NCBI GenBank assembly: GCA_934692905.1
Contig: CAKUUM010000007.1
Coordinates: 3,497 to 67,496, forward strand
Length of the DNA: 64,000 nt
Source of the DNA: an uncultured Bacteroidales bacterium
GTDB lineage: Bacteria; Bacteroidota; Bacteroidia; Bacteroidales; Paludibacteraceae
Direction: 5' to 3'
Shown here: positions 16,793 to 26,361 of the stretch, in pieces
How the letters are laid out: every line of letters begins with the position of its first letter
Position numbering within the stretch: position 1 is the first letter of the stretch
Program-made: the position numbers and the translations under genes
Notes under the pieces: model-generated
Seen by the model: the letters and a program-made list of their open reading frames with translations, nothing else
Databases searched by the model: none
What the model was told of the DNA's origin: nothing

Positions 16793-18190
16793 TTAGAACT
16801 CGGCGGTTTTGGGGGTGCGGGGGAACGGGATAACGTCGCGGATGTTCTGCATGCCCGTTACGAAGAGCATCAGACGCTCGAAGCCCAAGCCGAAACCGGC
16901 GTGAGGCGCAGAGCCGAAGCGGCGTGTGTCAAGGTACCACCACATGTCCTTCATCGGTATCTGACGGCGTTCGATTTCGGCGTTGAGTTTGTCGAGACTC
17001 TCTTCGCGAACCGAACCGCCGATAATCTCTCCAATCTGCGGGAAGAGCACGTCGGTGCCCTGCACGGTCTTGCCGTCCTCGTTGATTTTCATGTAGAAAG
17101 CCTTGATGTCCTTGGGGTAGTCGGTCATGATGACGGGCTTGCCGAAATGCTCCTCCACCAGGAACCGCTCGTGCTCGGAAGCGAGGTCATCGCCCCACTC
17201 ACAGGGGAACTCAAAGCGTTTGCCGTTCTTGATTGCCTCTTGCAGAATACGTACGCCTTCGGTGTACGGCAGACGGACAAAGTCGGTGTTCACCACGGCT
17301 TGCAGGCGCGCGATGAGTCCCTTGTCCACAAACTGGTTGAGGAACTCGAGGTCGTCCATGCAATGGTCGAGCGCCCAACGGACACAGAACTTGATGAAGT
17401 CCTCTTCGAGGTCCATGAGTTCGTCTTTCTGAATGAAGGACACTTCGGGTTCAATCATCCAGAACTCGGCAAGGTGGCGCGGGGTGTTGCTGTTTTCGGC
17501 ACGGAAAGTAGGTCCGAACGTGTAGATTTTGCCCAGCGAGAGGGCAGCCAACTCGCCCTCGAGTTGCCCCGAGACGGTGAGAGAGGTCTGCTTGCCGAAG
17601 AAATCGTCGGAGTAATCAATCTTGCCGGTTTCGTCTTTCTTCAGGTTGTAGAGGTTCTTGGTTGTCACTTGGAACATCTGTCCCGCGCCCTCGCAGTCGG
17701 AAGCCGTGATGATAGGGGTGTGGAAGTAGAAGAAACCGTGTTCGTGGAAGTAGGTGTGGATAGCCATCGCCATGTTGTGGCGGATGCGGAAGACGGCACC
17801 AAACGTATTGGTACGTGGGCGCAGGTGCGCGATAGTGCGCAGGTATTCCATGCTGAGTCCTTTCTTCTGGAGCGGGTACTGCTCGGGGTCGGCTGTGCCA
17901 TATACCTCCAAATCAGTCAGTTGGATTTCCACAGCCTGCCCGCTGCCTTGGCTGGCAACAAGGTTGCCCGTGGCGGAGATGCACGCACCCGTGGTGACGG
18001 GCTTGAGTTGCTCCTCGGGGAACTTGGCGAGGTCCACTACGATTTGTATGTTGCGAATGGTGGAGCCGTCGTTGAGGGCAATGAAACTGACGTTTTTGTT
18101 GCCGCGGCGACTACGCACCCACCCACGGACATTGATTGGCTGCCCGTCCGCCTCGCGCTTGAGCGCGTCGATGATTTCTGTACGTTTCAT
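16793..18190 (-). CDS. asnS: Asparaginyl-tRNA synthetase
   Basis: A 465-residue class IIb synthetase that charges tRNA-Asn with asparagine in the cytoplasm. An OB-fold anticodon-binding domain occupies about residues 15-110 (INVRGWVRSRRGNKNVSFIA). Class II motif 2 is FGPTFRAENSNTPRHLAEFW near 225, and motif 3 is GFGLGFERLMLFVTG near 430. The AEFWMIEPE segment is typical of AsnRS as opposed to AspRS. Length is normal. The TonB receptor gene follows 54 bp downstream on the same strand. An 11-bp repeat array lies just upstream of the start. Confidence 0.96.
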   Translation of the reverse strand: MKRTEIIDALKREADGQPINVRGWVRSRRGNKNVSFIALNDGSTIRNIQIVVDLAKFPEEQLKPVTTGACISATGNLVASQGSGQAVEIQLTDLEVYGTADPEQYPLQKKGLSMEYLRTIAHLRPRTNTFGAVFRIRHNMAMAIHTYFHEHGFFYFHTPIITASDCEGAGQMFQVTTKNLYNLKKDETGKIDYSDDFFGKQTSLTVSGQLEGELAALSLGKIYTFGPTFRAENSNTPRHLAEFWMIEPEVSFIQKDELMDLEEDFIKFCVRWALDHCMDDLEFLNQFVDKGLIARLQAVVNTDFVRLPYTEGVRILQEAIKNGKRFEFPCEWGDDLASEHERFLVEEHFGKPVIMTDYPKDIKAFYMKINEDGKTVQGTDVLFPQIGEIIGGSVREESLDKLNAEIERRQIPMKDMWWYLDTRRFGSAPHAGFGLGFERLMLFVTGMQNIRDVIPFPRTPKTAEF

Positions 18191-18249
18191 TTATCTAAAT
18201 TAGATATTTATATCGTTGTTTGTTGTTTGTCTGCTCGTTGGCGGTTTGT

Positions 18250-18294
18250 TATAGGATGCTTATAGGTTGCTTATCCCTTGCGCATCCCTTGCTG
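18250..18294 (-). repeat. 11-bp tandem array upstream of asnS
   Basis: Four consecutive 11-bp units: TATAGGATGCT, TATAGGTTGCT, TATCCCTTGCG, CATCCCTTGCT, then G. It has the same architecture as 11000-11044 and the same orientation relative to the downstream gene. Confidence 0.7.
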
Positions 18295-18338
18295 TTTTTC
18301 CCGAGTGAATGTCGGGAGAATATCGGGTTAATCTTTAT

Positions 18339-19886
18339 TTAGAAAGGAGCCTCGAAGTCCTCGCCCTTGTCGAGCATCGCTCCGTCCGCCTCGGGGGAGG
18401 GTAGGGAGTTCATGCGGCTGGCGACTTGGCGCGTGGCGGTTGCCTGTGGCAGGTCGTCGAAGGCATCGCTTTCGTTCTGGAAGCGCGCGTACTTGCCCAC
18501 GAAACGGAGCCATACCTCGTCGGTGGCACCGTTACGGTGCTTCGCCACGATGATTTGCCCGAGTCCGCGGAGGTCCTTGCCGGTCTTGTCATCGTTGTAG
18601 AGGTGGTAGTACTCGGGGCGGTGGATGAAGCACACCATATCGGCGTCCTGCTCGATGGCACCCGACTCGCGGAGGTCGGAGAGTTGGGGTTTCTTGCCGT
18701 CCACGCTGTTGGACTGGTCGCGCTTCTCGACGCTACGGTTCAACTGGCTGAGGGCGATGATGGGGATATCCAACTCTTTCGCCATGCCTTTGAGGGTGCG
18801 CGAGATGATGCTGACCTCCTGCTCGCGGCTGCCGAAATTGGAGCCGTTGGCGTTCATAAGTTGCAGGTAGTCAATGATTATCAGTTCTACATGCTTGTCC
18901 TTGACCAGTTTGCGCGCCTTACTGCGCAACTCGAAGACGCTGAGTCCGGGCGTATCGTCCACGTAGAGGGGCGCACCCTGCAGGTCCACCACCTTGTGCT
19001 CGAGTTTGTCCCACTCGGCTTTAGTCAGACGCCCGTTCTTGATTTTGTCTCCCTCTATCTCGCAGACGTTCATAATCAGACGGTTAACGAGTTGGACGTT
19101 GGACATTTCGAGGGAGAACATCGCCACGGGACGGTGGTAGTTGACGGCGATATTCTTCGCCATGGAGAGCACGAAAGCCGTCTTACCCATCGCGGGACGC
19201 GCCGCGATGATGATGAGGTCGGACTTCTGCCAGCCCGAAGTAATCTTGTCGAGGGCATCGAAACCGCTGGGGACACCCGAGATGTTGCCCTCGTTCTGCG
19301 ACGCTTTGCGCATGCGCTCGAAAGCCTCGGAGATGACGGGGTCAATCTGCGTGACATCGCGCGCCTGCGTGCGCTGGGATATTTCGAAGATGCCCGACTC
19401 TGCGAACTGCATGAGGTCGTGCACGTCCTGCGTCTCGTCGTAGCCCTTTTCCTCTATCTGGCACGCCATGGTGATGAGGTCGCGCGCCGTGGCTTTCTGC
19501 GCCACGATTTGCGCGTGGTAGCGTAGGTGCGCCGCGGAGGCTACGCGCCGCGTGAGGTCGCTGAGATAGACCACGCCGCCCGCCTGCTCGAGGGTGCCCA
19601 TGGTGCGCAGTTGCTCCGCCACGGAGAGGACGTCCACGGGCGCCTCTTTGGAGGAGAGGGTACGGATAGCCTCGAAGATGTGGCGGTTGCGGTCGGAATA
19701 GAACGATTCGGGGCGGATCAGGTCTGCCACCGTGCCGAAAGCGTCTTTTTCTATCATCAACGCGCCAAGCACAGACTCCTCCAGTTCGGGAGCCTGTGGC
19801 GGCAGTTTGCCCAGTTCGTTGGCACCGACCTTGATGACCGTGGGTTCGGTGCGGCGTTTGCGGCTATTGGCGGTCGTGCTCGGCAT
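18339..19886 (-). CDS. dnaB: Replicative DNA helicase DnaB
   Basis: A 515-residue hexameric helicase that unwinds DNA ahead of the replication fork and recruits primase. The N-terminal DnaB domain (about residues 30-135) begins PPQAPELEESVLGALM. The RecA-like domain carries Walker A AARPAMGKTAF near 225 and Walker B LIIIDYLQLM near 333. No intein interrupts the usual insertion sites. The start overlaps the 3' end of meaB by 23 bp, so it is likely co-transcribed with rsh, the DUF1573 gene and meaB. Confidence 0.96.
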   Translation of the reverse strand: MPSTTANSRKRRTEPTVIKVGANELGKLPPQAPELEESVLGALMIEKDAFGTVADLIRPESFYSDRNRHIFEAIRTLSSKEAPVDVLSVAEQLRTMGTLEQAGGVVYLSDLTRRVASAAHLRYHAQIVAQKATARDLITMACQIEEKGYDETQDVHDLMQFAESGIFEISQRTQARDVTQIDPVISEAFERMRKASQNEGNISGVPSGFDALDKITSGWQKSDLIIIAARPAMGKTAFVLSMAKNIAVNYHRPVAMFSLEMSNVQLVNRLIMNVCEIEGDKIKNGRLTKAEWDKLEHKVVDLQGAPLYVDDTPGLSVFELRSKARKLVKDKHVELIIIDYLQLMNANGSNFGSREQEVSIISRTLKGMAKELDIPIIALSQLNRSVEKRDQSNSVDGKKPQLSDLRESGAIEQDADMVCFIHRPEYYHLYNDDKTGKDLRGLGQIIVAKHRNGATDEVWLRFVGKYARFQNESDAFDDLPQATATRQVASRMNSLPSPEADGAMLDKGEDFEAPF

Positions 19887-20958
19887 ATTGCTTGAGTAGG
19901 TCGTAAGCAGCAGTGAAACTGCTCAGTTCGTTGTTGAGTACGCGTTGCTCGGTCTGCTCGATGAGCGGCTCCATGTACTCGGACTTGTAGAAGCCGTCCA
20001 GAAGATGCTGGTTGATAGTCTCGTACATCCAGTATTTGGCTTGCTCGGTACGCAGGCGGTCGAGGTATCCGTTCGCGCGCACGTACTTAATATAGTCTTC
20101 TACCATGCCCCACACCTCGAGGATGCCGGTGCCCTCCACGGATGAACACGTGAGGGCGTAGGGCTTCCAGCCGGATTCCGTCGGGGGGAAAAGCGCGAGG
20201 GCGTTCTTGAAACTGACTTTCGCAGCCTCGGCACGCTCGATATTGCTGCCGTCGCATTTGTTGATGGCTATGCCATCCGCCATTTCCATGATGCCTCGTT
20301 TGATACCTTGCAGTTCATCGCCCGTGCCCGTGACTTGCAGCAGGAGGAAGAAATCCACCATGGAGTGTGCGGCGGTCTCGGACTGCCCCACGCCGACGGT
20401 CTCAACGATGATAGTGTCGAACCCCGCTGCCTCGCAGAGGACGATGGTCTCGCGCGTCTTGCGTGCCACGCCGCCCAGGCTGCCCGCCGACGGGCTGGGG
20501 CGGATAAAGGCATTCTTCTCCGTGGAGAGTTGGTTCATGCGTGTCTTGTCGCCGAGGATACTGCCCTTGCTGCGCTCCGACGAGGGGTCGATGGCGAGCA
20601 CGGCGAGGTGCTTGCCCTGTTCGCAGAGTTGGGTGCCGAGTGCCTCGATGAACGTGGACTTGCCCGCGCCCGGCACACCGGTGATACCCAAGCGGATAGC
20701 GTTGCCCGCGTAGGGCAGGCAGCGCTTGATGACCTCTTGCGCAACGGCTTGGTCGCTGACCAGTTGGCTCTCCACCAGCGTGACCGCCTGGCTGAGCATG
20801 CGAATGTCGCCATGCAGGATGCCCTCCACGTACTCATCGGCGCTGAGCACCTGTTTGTGGCGGCGGAAAGTGGCATAAGGATTGACCGATGGCAGGTTTT
20901 GCACACCTGCGTTGACGGTCAGTCCTTTGTATTCGGCACAGTTCTCCGGATGTTCCAT
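19864..20958 (-). CDS. meaB: Methylmalonyl-CoA mutase-associated GTPase MeaB
   Basis: A 364-residue G3E P-loop GTPase that protects and reactivates B12-dependent methylmalonyl-CoA mutase. The P-loop GVPGAGKSTFIEALG is near residue 92. The Mg-binding LAIDPSSERSKGSILGDKTR near 120 and IVETVGVGQSE near 180 are diagnostic of the MeaB/ArgK family, and NKCDG near 230 is the base-recognition motif. No mutase gene is nearby. It starts 2 bp after the DUF1573 stop and overlaps dnaB by 23 bp, indicating one transcript. Confidence 0.93.
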   Translation of the reverse strand: MEHPENCAEYKGLTVNAGVQNLPSVNPYATFRRHKQVLSADEYVEGILHGDIRMLSQAVTLVESQLVSDQAVAQEVIKRCLPYAGNAIRLGITGVPGAGKSTFIEALGTQLCEQGKHLAVLAIDPSSERSKGSILGDKTRMNQLSTEKNAFIRPSPSAGSLGGVARKTRETIVLCEAAGFDTIIVETVGVGQSETAAHSMVDFFLLLQVTGTGDELQGIKRGIMEMADGIAINKCDGSNIERAEAAKVSFKNALALFPPTESGWKPYALTCSSVEGTGILEVWGMVEDYIKYVRANGYLDRLRTEQAKYWMYETINQHLLDGFYKSEYMEPLIEQTEQRVLNNELSSFTAAYDLLKQYAEHDRQ

Positions 20959-20960
20959 TA

Positions 20961-22040
20961 TTACTCTACTGTCCAGTTGATTTTCAATGTGATAACAGGG
21001 TTCTCAGGGTCGTTGGTAATCAACGTAGCGGCACGGGAATACTGTGCAGTCTCGGTGGCAGGCTTGATGTCCACTTTGAGGTCGGTGTGGTGTCCGCCTT
21101 TGACAGCCGACTTGGGCTGAGCGATGCTGATGAGCGGGTCGTTGAGCACGATACGGCGCACCATCAGCGGGTTGATACCGGCGTTCTTGAGGGCTACCTT
21201 GAAAGCGGCTTTTTTGCCAGCCTTGACGGTGCCGAGGTTGATGTTGCGCTCAATCTCCACGATAGGCGCCTGCTGACGCTGCTCGACGGTCAGGGCGGAG
21301 AAGTCCTCTTGGATGTTGCCTGTGATGTGTACGGCGTACTCGTCGGTCAGGGTGCGTTTGCCGTTGACCATCATGTAAATCTTGGTGTCAACGGGTCCGT
21401 AGAGCGGGCACTCCTCGCTTTCGAGGGCGACTTGCAGTTTGCCGGTCTGCTTGGGCTGTACCTCTTCCAGCGTGACGATGGTCTTGAGGTAACTGTCTTG
21501 GTCGCGCATCAGGTAGTCCACCTTGATGGGCTGCTCGGTCTGGTTGGCGTACTCAATCTCCAGCATCTTCTTGTCGCCGTGTTTCATGGTGCCGAAACTG
21601 AGGCTGTTCTTCTTCATGCTCAGTTCACCCATCTTGACAGGATACTGGTCAACGGGCTTCGCCGGCTTGGGAATGACCTCACCTTTTATATACAGGCGCT
21701 TGGTAGCCTCGGTGGCGTTGCTGGTGATGGTGATGGTCTTCTGGAAGCGACCCGGACGGCCATTCGGGTTGTATGTTACCGTGATTTGCCCTGTCTGCCC
21801 GGGTTCAACGGGCTCGCGGGTCCATTTCGGGGTGGTGCAACCGCAACTGGCGCGCACGTTGCTCAGCACGAGAGGAGCCATACCTTCGTTTTTGAACTCG
21901 AAAACGGTCGTCACACGACCGTCTGCCTCGTTAATCTTGCCAAAATCATGCTCGGTCTTGGTGAATGTCATCACGGGTTGTTGACCCATCGCAGCCACTG
22001 CCATCAGCAGGAATGCTGCAAAACTCATAACTTTTTTCAT
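20961..22040 (-). CDS. DUF1573 domain protein, secreted
   Basis: A 359-residue protein with a signal peptide ending MAAMGQQ-like near residue 20. The N-terminal DUF1573 (about residues 25-130) shows EHDFGKINE and VRASCGCTTPKW with the conserved CGC. Two further Ig-like repeats follow (LSFGTMKHGDKK near 145 and NLGTVKAGKKAAFKV near 270), each with the ASH/DUF1573-like 'G-x-V/M-x-x-G' turn. It is probably periplasmic or surface exposed; the function is not known. It lies between rsh (12 bp) and meaB (2 bp). Confidence 0.82.
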   Translation of the reverse strand: MKKVMSFAAFLLMAVAAMGQQPVMTFTKTEHDFGKINEADGRVTTVFEFKNEGMAPLVLSNVRASCGCTTPKWTREPVEPGQTGQITVTYNPNGRPGRFQKTITITSNATEATKRLYIKGEVIPKPAKPVDQYPVKMGELSMKKNSLSFGTMKHGDKKMLEIEYANQTEQPIKVDYLMRDQDSYLKTIVTLEEVQPKQTGKLQVALESEECPLYGPVDTKIYMMVNGKRTLTDEYAVHITGNIQEDFSALTVEQRQQAPIVEIERNINLGTVKAGKKAAFKVALKNAGINPLMVRRIVLNDPLISIAQPKSAVKGGHHTDLKVDIKPATETAQYSRAATLITNDPENPVITLKINWTVE

Positions 22041-22052
22041 GTCGTATTGTAA

Positions 22053-23849
22053 TTATGATTTGTTGTTTTCTTTTTGTTCTTCGCCGATGCTAAGCACGTT
22101 CACGGCACTCACGCTCTCTATCTCGCGCAGGTCTTTGCACATCTTGCTCAACGTCTTTTGCTCGAAAATCCATATCTGTACCTCGCAGTCGAAATGTCCC
22201 TCGTCGGAGGTTACGTGCAGGTCGTGGATGTTGGTGTGGTAGTCGTCGCAGATGACGGTCAGCATACGCATCAGCACGCCAAACGTGTCGGCGCCTTTTA
22301 TCTGTACGCTTGCCAACTTGGCTACCGTATTTTTCCCGGGGCGAATCAGGCTCCACAGCCCGTCACCTTTGCGGAAATGCCGTTTGATGCAGTCGCGCGC
22401 CTTGGCGGTCACTACTATCTCCAACCACTCCTGTTCGGGCTTCTGCTTGTCGGAGGTCAGTACCTCCACCTGGTCGCCGCTCTGCAGGATATAACTGATA
22501 GGGCGGGCGGTGTGGTTCACGTTGGCGCCGATGCAATGGTCTCCCAACTCGGTGTGCAACTGATAGGCAAAGTCCAGTACGGTTGCACCTTGTGCTAGTG
22601 TGCGAATATCTCCTTTTGGGGTGAATACGAATACTTCGTGCGCATACAGGTTCAGTTTGAATGTATCCAGAAACGCCATCGCGTCGGGGTCGGGGTTGCT
22701 CAGCACCTCTTTTATCTCCTGCAACCACTTGTCCAACTCGCTCTCGCTCTCGTCGCCCGTTTTGTAGCGCCAATGGGCTGCCAGACCGTGCTCTGCCAAC
22801 TCGTCCATGCGCTCGCTGCGTATCTGCACCTCCACCCATTGTCCGTGTTGTCCCATCACGGTCACGTGAAGTGCCTCGTAGCCGTTGGCTTTCGGAGTCG
22901 AAATCCAGTCCCTAATCCGCTCAGGATGAGGGCGGTATATCTCTGTTACCGCGGAGTATATCATCCAGCACTGGTCCTTTTCGGAGAACGATGTATTGGG
23001 CTTGAACACGATACGTGCCGCCAACAGGTCGTACACCTGCTCAAACGGCACGCCTTTCGACACCATCTTCTTGTATATCGAATACACCGATTTGATGCGC
23101 GCGAACATGCGGAACTCGTAGCCCATCTGCGTCAGTTTCTCGCGGATAGGGGCTGCAAAGTCCTTGAAACTGTCCATTTGCGCGTCCTTGTTGGCTTGCA
23201 GTTTTGTCTCGATTTCCTCGTAGAGGTCGGGGTGTTCGTACTTGAAACTCAGGTCCTCCAACTCGGTTTTTATCGGAAACAAGCCCAACCGGTGTGCCAT
23301 CGGCGCGTAGATGTATTGTGTCTCTGCGGCTATTTTCTGCTGTTTTTCAACGGGTTGCGCTGCCAATGTGCGCATATTGTGCAACCGGTCTGCCAACTTA
23401 ATCAGCATCACCCGCACATCGTCCGACATGGTCAGCAGCAGTTTCCGCACATTTTCCGCCTGTTTTTTGGCTTGGTCGCCGAACACGCCGCCCGAAATCT
23501 TCGTCAGACCCTCTACGATACTGGCTATCTTTGGACCGAACTGATGCTCAATATCTTCCACCGTATAGTCGGTATCCTCCACCACATCGTGCAGCAGCGC
23601 CGAACAGATACTCGTACTGCCCAGACCGATATCCTTCACCACGATGCGTGCCACGGCCAGCGGGTGCATGATATATGGCTCGCCCGACAACCTGCGGACG
23701 CCGTTATGTGCCTGTTTGGCAAAGTGATACGCCCGTGTAATCAACTCCACTTTCTGCCTGTGGGTCGTATGCGCATAGTCGTCCAGTAGGGCTTGAAACT
23801 CTTGCTCTATCCGTTGTTCTTCTTCGGGGGTGAAATCGCTGACTTCCAT
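22053..23849 (-). CDS. Bifunctional (p)ppGpp synthetase/hydrolase (RelA/SpoT), short C-terminus
   Basis: A 598-residue RSH protein that makes and degrades the alarmone (p)ppGpp. The HD hydrolase domain is intact: GEPYIMHPLAVA, LLHDVVEDT and KLADRLHNM. The synthetase domain follows with RIKSVYSIYKKM, YDLLAARIVF and GYEALHVTVMG. TGS lies near residue 400 (VFTPKGDIRTLAQGATVLDFAY), and an ACT-like end near 520-590. The cysteine-bearing zinc-finger domain seen in full-length Rel (about 740 residues) is missing. I start at 23849 because a TAACTTTG promoter box lies about 45 bp upstream, which makes the ATG at 23882 nearly leaderless. A second RSH at 45524 has the opposite domain losses. Confidence 0.92.
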   Translation of the reverse strand: MEVSDFTPEEEQRIEQEFQALLDDYAHTTHRQKVELITRAYHFAKQAHNGVRRLSGEPYIMHPLAVARIVVKDIGLGSTSICSALLHDVVEDTDYTVEDIEHQFGPKIASIVEGLTKISGGVFGDQAKKQAENVRKLLLTMSDDVRVMLIKLADRLHNMRTLAAQPVEKQQKIAAETQYIYAPMAHRLGLFPIKTELEDLSFKYEHPDLYEEIETKLQANKDAQMDSFKDFAAPIREKLTQMGYEFRMFARIKSVYSIYKKMVSKGVPFEQVYDLLAARIVFKPNTSFSEKDQCWMIYSAVTEIYRPHPERIRDWISTPKANGYEALHVTVMGQHGQWVEVQIRSERMDELAEHGLAAHWRYKTGDESESELDKWLQEIKEVLSNPDPDAMAFLDTFKLNLYAHEVFVFTPKGDIRTLAQGATVLDFAYQLHTELGDHCIGANVNHTARPISYILQSGDQVEVLTSDKQKPEQEWLEIVVTAKARDCIKRHFRKGDGLWSLIRPGKNTVAKLASVQIKGADTFGVLMRMLTVICDDYHTNIHDLHVTSDEGHFDCEVQIWIFEQKTLSKMCKDLREIESVSAVNVLSIGEEQKENNKS

Positions 23850-23892
23850 ATACTTATCTACTATCCAATGACCCTGCGGCACATTTGGGCGG

Positions 23893-23900
23893 CAAAGTTA
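23893..23900 (-). promoter_or_regulatory. Promoter -7 box for the rsh-meaB-dnaB operon
   Basis: The minus strand reads TAACTTTG (TAnnTTTG), about 45 bp upstream of the chosen rsh start. Confidence 0.7.
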
Positions 23901-23946
23901 CAACTTTTTTTTGATATATCCAACAACTTTTTGCGCAACACTCGCC

Positions 23947-24852
23947 TTATCGGTTCACGGCCCTCACACGGTACCCTGCTTTTCGCAAACAGGCCAAAAG
24001 CCCCTCTTCGCCGCCTAAATATATGGCATTCAGCGTGATAAAGGCATTCCCGTCGCGCAGATACGGCTGCAGGCGCTTCGCCCATTGTATATTGCGTCGT
24101 GCATATACTTGGTAATCGGAATATGAAATAGTACTTTGATTGTCAGGACCTTTCACAAGATATGCCATATCTGCCAGTCGCCCGTATTTGTACATTGCCA
24201 GCAATTCTTTTTCTTGGCGGATTTCGCGTTCGGGGTATTCCACAATGCGCAGCAACTCTTTGCATTGCCAGTCAAATGGTTCTCTGTCAAATAGCATATA
24301 CATCGTCTCGCCCACATCGTCCAGCCCGTATACGGCCTTGTTGCTTTCCGGCGCGATGCGTTCAAAAAATGTCTCCATCGAACGCTCGTCATTGTAGTCT
24401 AACCAGCGTTTCAGCAACTCATTTCGGTACATTTCCGTGAGGTACGACGGCTTCATTCTGCCTATTTTGTCAAGTCCCATTCCCAGCGTAATCAGCAGAG
24501 CGTCATTGATTTCTTTGTATTCTTGGTCGCTGTAGAAGTTCATCAGCCGCACCGAGTCGGGCAGTATTGCGGCTTGCCGCAGGGCTGCTATCGCCTCATA
24601 ATCTTGCATAGCAAACTCGGTTATCACCTTGTCGCATCGTCCGTAGCACTTGAACACGGATGGTATGGTGTCCAAAAATGCAATATCTGCTAACTTGTTG
24701 GTTGCCAATACATACGACTTCCCTTTCGCCGAATTCCCCGACACTTCATACAGCACTTGTGCCTGCCCGCTCACGCCACTCGCTGCCAGCATGAGCAGCA
24801 CGCACACCCACCGGCAAATTGTCTTCCTGACACTACCTGTTTTCTTCACCAT
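23947..24852 (-). CDS. TraB/GumN family protein
   Basis: About 301 residues from the start at 24852. A signal peptide or N-terminal membrane anchor (about residues 5-30) is followed by the TraB/GumN fold: YEVSGNSAKGKSYVLATNK near the N-terminus, a central helical region, and the terminal motif YLGGEEGLLACLRKAGYRV typical of the family. The canonical N-terminal GTxH motif is not obvious. Members have been proposed to be Tiki-like metalloproteases; activity here is inferred only. I start at 24852 because the promoter box at 24892 leaves a 35-nt leader, and the 22 residues further upstream would fall in the promoter. Confidence 0.75.
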   Translation of the reverse strand: MVKKTGSVRKTICRWVCVLLMLAASGVSGQAQVLYEVSGNSAKGKSYVLATNKLADIAFLDTIPSVFKCYGRCDKVITEFAMQDYEAIAALRQAAILPDSVRLMNFYSDQEYKEINDALLITLGMGLDKIGRMKPSYLTEMYRNELLKRWLDYNDERSMETFFERIAPESNKAVYGLDDVGETMYMLFDREPFDWQCKELLRIVEYPEREIRQEKELLAMYKYGRLADMAYLVKGPDNQSTISYSDYQVYARRNIQWAKRLQPYLRDGNAFITLNAIYLGGEEGLLACLRKAGYRVRAVNR

Positions 24853-24891
24853 ACACCTTAAAAAATATATACATATTGACACAATTCCCCG

Positions 24892-24899
24892 CAAAGATA
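24892..24899 (-). promoter_or_regulatory. Promoter -7 box for the TraB/GumN gene
   Basis: The minus strand reads TATCTTTG (TAnnTTTG), about 40 bp upstream of the start. Confidence 0.65.
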
Positions 24900-24941
24900 C
24901 ACTTTTTATTTGACACATGCAACACTCAATACTAACCGGTG

Positions 24942-25036
24942 GGACGCGGACGCCTCACGGGGTCCCTGTAAGCCCGTGGGCGAAACGGGGTGTTCTCTCG
25001 TCCGCGGACGGTTTGGAACAAACCGCGTGATTATGG
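24942..25036 (-). repeat. Hairpin repeat element, copy 2
   Basis: On the minus strand, CGGTTTG-TTC-CAAACCG (25009-25025) is followed by TCCGCGGACGAG and, after a roughly 50-bp insert, GGCGTCCGCGTCCC. This matches the element at 3464-3510 with a longer loop in the second hairpin. It lies in the 435-bp gap between the TraB gene and mnmA. Confidence 0.65.
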
Positions 25037-25073
25037 TGTGTTTTGCGGGAACGGTGCGTCTCGCGTCGTCAAA

Positions 25074-25185
25074 CGTCATTGCACATTGTGAATGGTGTCG
25101 TGTATTTGTCGGGCTAAGTGTATGTGATTAGTATGTGGTTAGTATGTGATTAGTATGTTATTAGTATGTGATTCTGCCGACCTTG
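25074..25185 (-). repeat. Composite intergenic repeat, copy B
   Basis: Inverted relative to copy A. On the minus strand: AAGGTCGGCAGAAT, five 11-bp units of the CACATACTAAT type, AGCCCGACAA, then AATGTGC-type 7-mers. It points toward the TraB/GumN promoter, with the mnmA promoter on the other side. Confidence 0.85.
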
Positions 25186-25259
25186 TCGCGACCTTGCCGA
25201 CATCTTATGCTGCTCACCCCGTCATTTTTCCGCAATTTGGATATTTCCGAAAAAAAACG

Positions 25260-25267
25260 TACCTTTG
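25260..25267 (+). promoter_or_regulatory. Promoter -7 box for mnmA
   Basis: TACCTTTG (TAnnTTTG) lies 20 bp upstream of the mnmA ATG, giving a short leader. Confidence 0.7.
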
Positions 25268-25287
25268 TGGCGTAAATTTGTGTAGCC

Positions 25288-26361
25288 ATGTCAAAACGAG
25301 TTCTTATGGCGATGTCGGGCGGTATTGATTCTACCGTCAGCGCAATTTTGCTCCGCGAACAGGGTTATGACCTTGTTGGCGTCACCTTTCGCACCTTCGA
25401 CAGTATCAAAGAATCATGCCTTGTGCGTGAGAAGGGCTGTTGCTCGGTGGAGAGTATTATGGAGGCAAAACACAATGCGCAAACGCTTGGTTTTGAGCAC
25501 CATATAGTGGATTTCAGGGATACGTTCCGTGAGCACGTGATTGCCAATTTTGTGGACGAATACACCCATGGCAGGACACCGAACCCGTGTGTCTTGTGCA
25601 ATTCGCACATCAAATGGGGGGTGTTGATAGAGACGGCGGACACGTATGGCTGCGACTATATTGCCACTGGGCATTATGCGCAAATCGCTGAGCGTGAGGG
25701 ACATATCTACCTCAAAAGGGCTGTGGACACCAGAAAGGACCAGACATACTTCTTGTGGATGCTGACCGAGGACAATCTGCGCAGGACTTTGTTCCCGCTT
25801 GGCGGACTGACCAAACAGCAGGTAAGGCGCATTGCCTTTGACCACGGCTTTGTCGCACTTTCCCAAAAGGCTGAAAGTCAGGAGATTTGCTTTGTCCCGA
25901 ACAATGACTACCGCACTTTTTTGGCGGAGCAGGGAGTCCCAGTCACGCAGGGCGACTACATAGATTCTGCGGGGAATGTGTTGGGGCGCCACGAGGGGTA
26001 CAGCAACTACACCATCGGCCAGCGCAAGGGCCTGGGCATTGCCTTGGGCAGCCCGAAATATGTCACGCACATCGATGCGGAGCATAATCAGGTAACACTT
26101 GGCGACCACGACGACCTCTATTGCACCTCTGTGGACGCGCGCGATGTGCGCATCCGCGATGTGGAGTGGCTCCGGACCTCGCCCTCTGTGGAGGCGCGTA
26201 TCCGCTATCGGTCACCTGCAGTAGCGGCAGAGATTGATTTTCAGCCCGATACGGGCACGGAGCACCTGCATTTCCACTCACCCGTATGGGGTGTCACGCC
26301 CGGTCAGTCGTTGGTCATGTACAAAGACGACCTCTTGGTCGGCGGGGGTATTATTAAATAA
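25288..26361 (+). CDS. mnmA: tRNA-specific 2-thiouridylase MnmA
   Basis: A 357-residue enzyme that thiolates U34 of tRNA-Lys, -Glu and -Gln using ATP and a persulfide. The PP-loop MAMSGGIDSTVSAILL is at the N-terminus. The catalytic cysteine pair fits TPNPCVLCN near residue 98 and SQEICFVP near 200. The C-terminal beta-barrel domain includes YTIGQRKGLGIA near 246. Length is normal. The stop codon shares one base with the start of the IMPACT gene (TAATG), so the two are coupled. Confidence 0.95.
   Translation: MSKRVLMAMSGGIDSTVSAILLREQGYDLVGVTFRTFDSIKESCLVREKGCCSVESIMEAKHNAQTLGFEHHIVDFRDTFREHVIANFVDEYTHGRTPNPCVLCNSHIKWGVLIETADTYGCDYIATGHYAQIAEREGHIYLKRAVDTRKDQTYFLWMLTEDNLRRTLFPLGGLTKQQVRRIAFDHGFVALSQKAESQEICFVPNNDYRTFLAEQGVPVTQGDYIDSAGNVLGRHEGYSNYTIGQRKGLGIALGSPKYVTHIDAEHNQVTLGDHDDLYCTSVDARDVRIRDVEWLRTSPSVEARIRYRSPAVAAEIDFQPDTGTEHLHFHSPVWGVTPGQSLVMYKDDLLVGGGIIK

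Noticed and set aside
23850..23882. Upstream start for the bifunctional (p)ppGpp enzyme at 23882
   Set aside because: It would lie about 10 bp from the promoter box, leaving almost no leader; the ATG at 23849 fits better.
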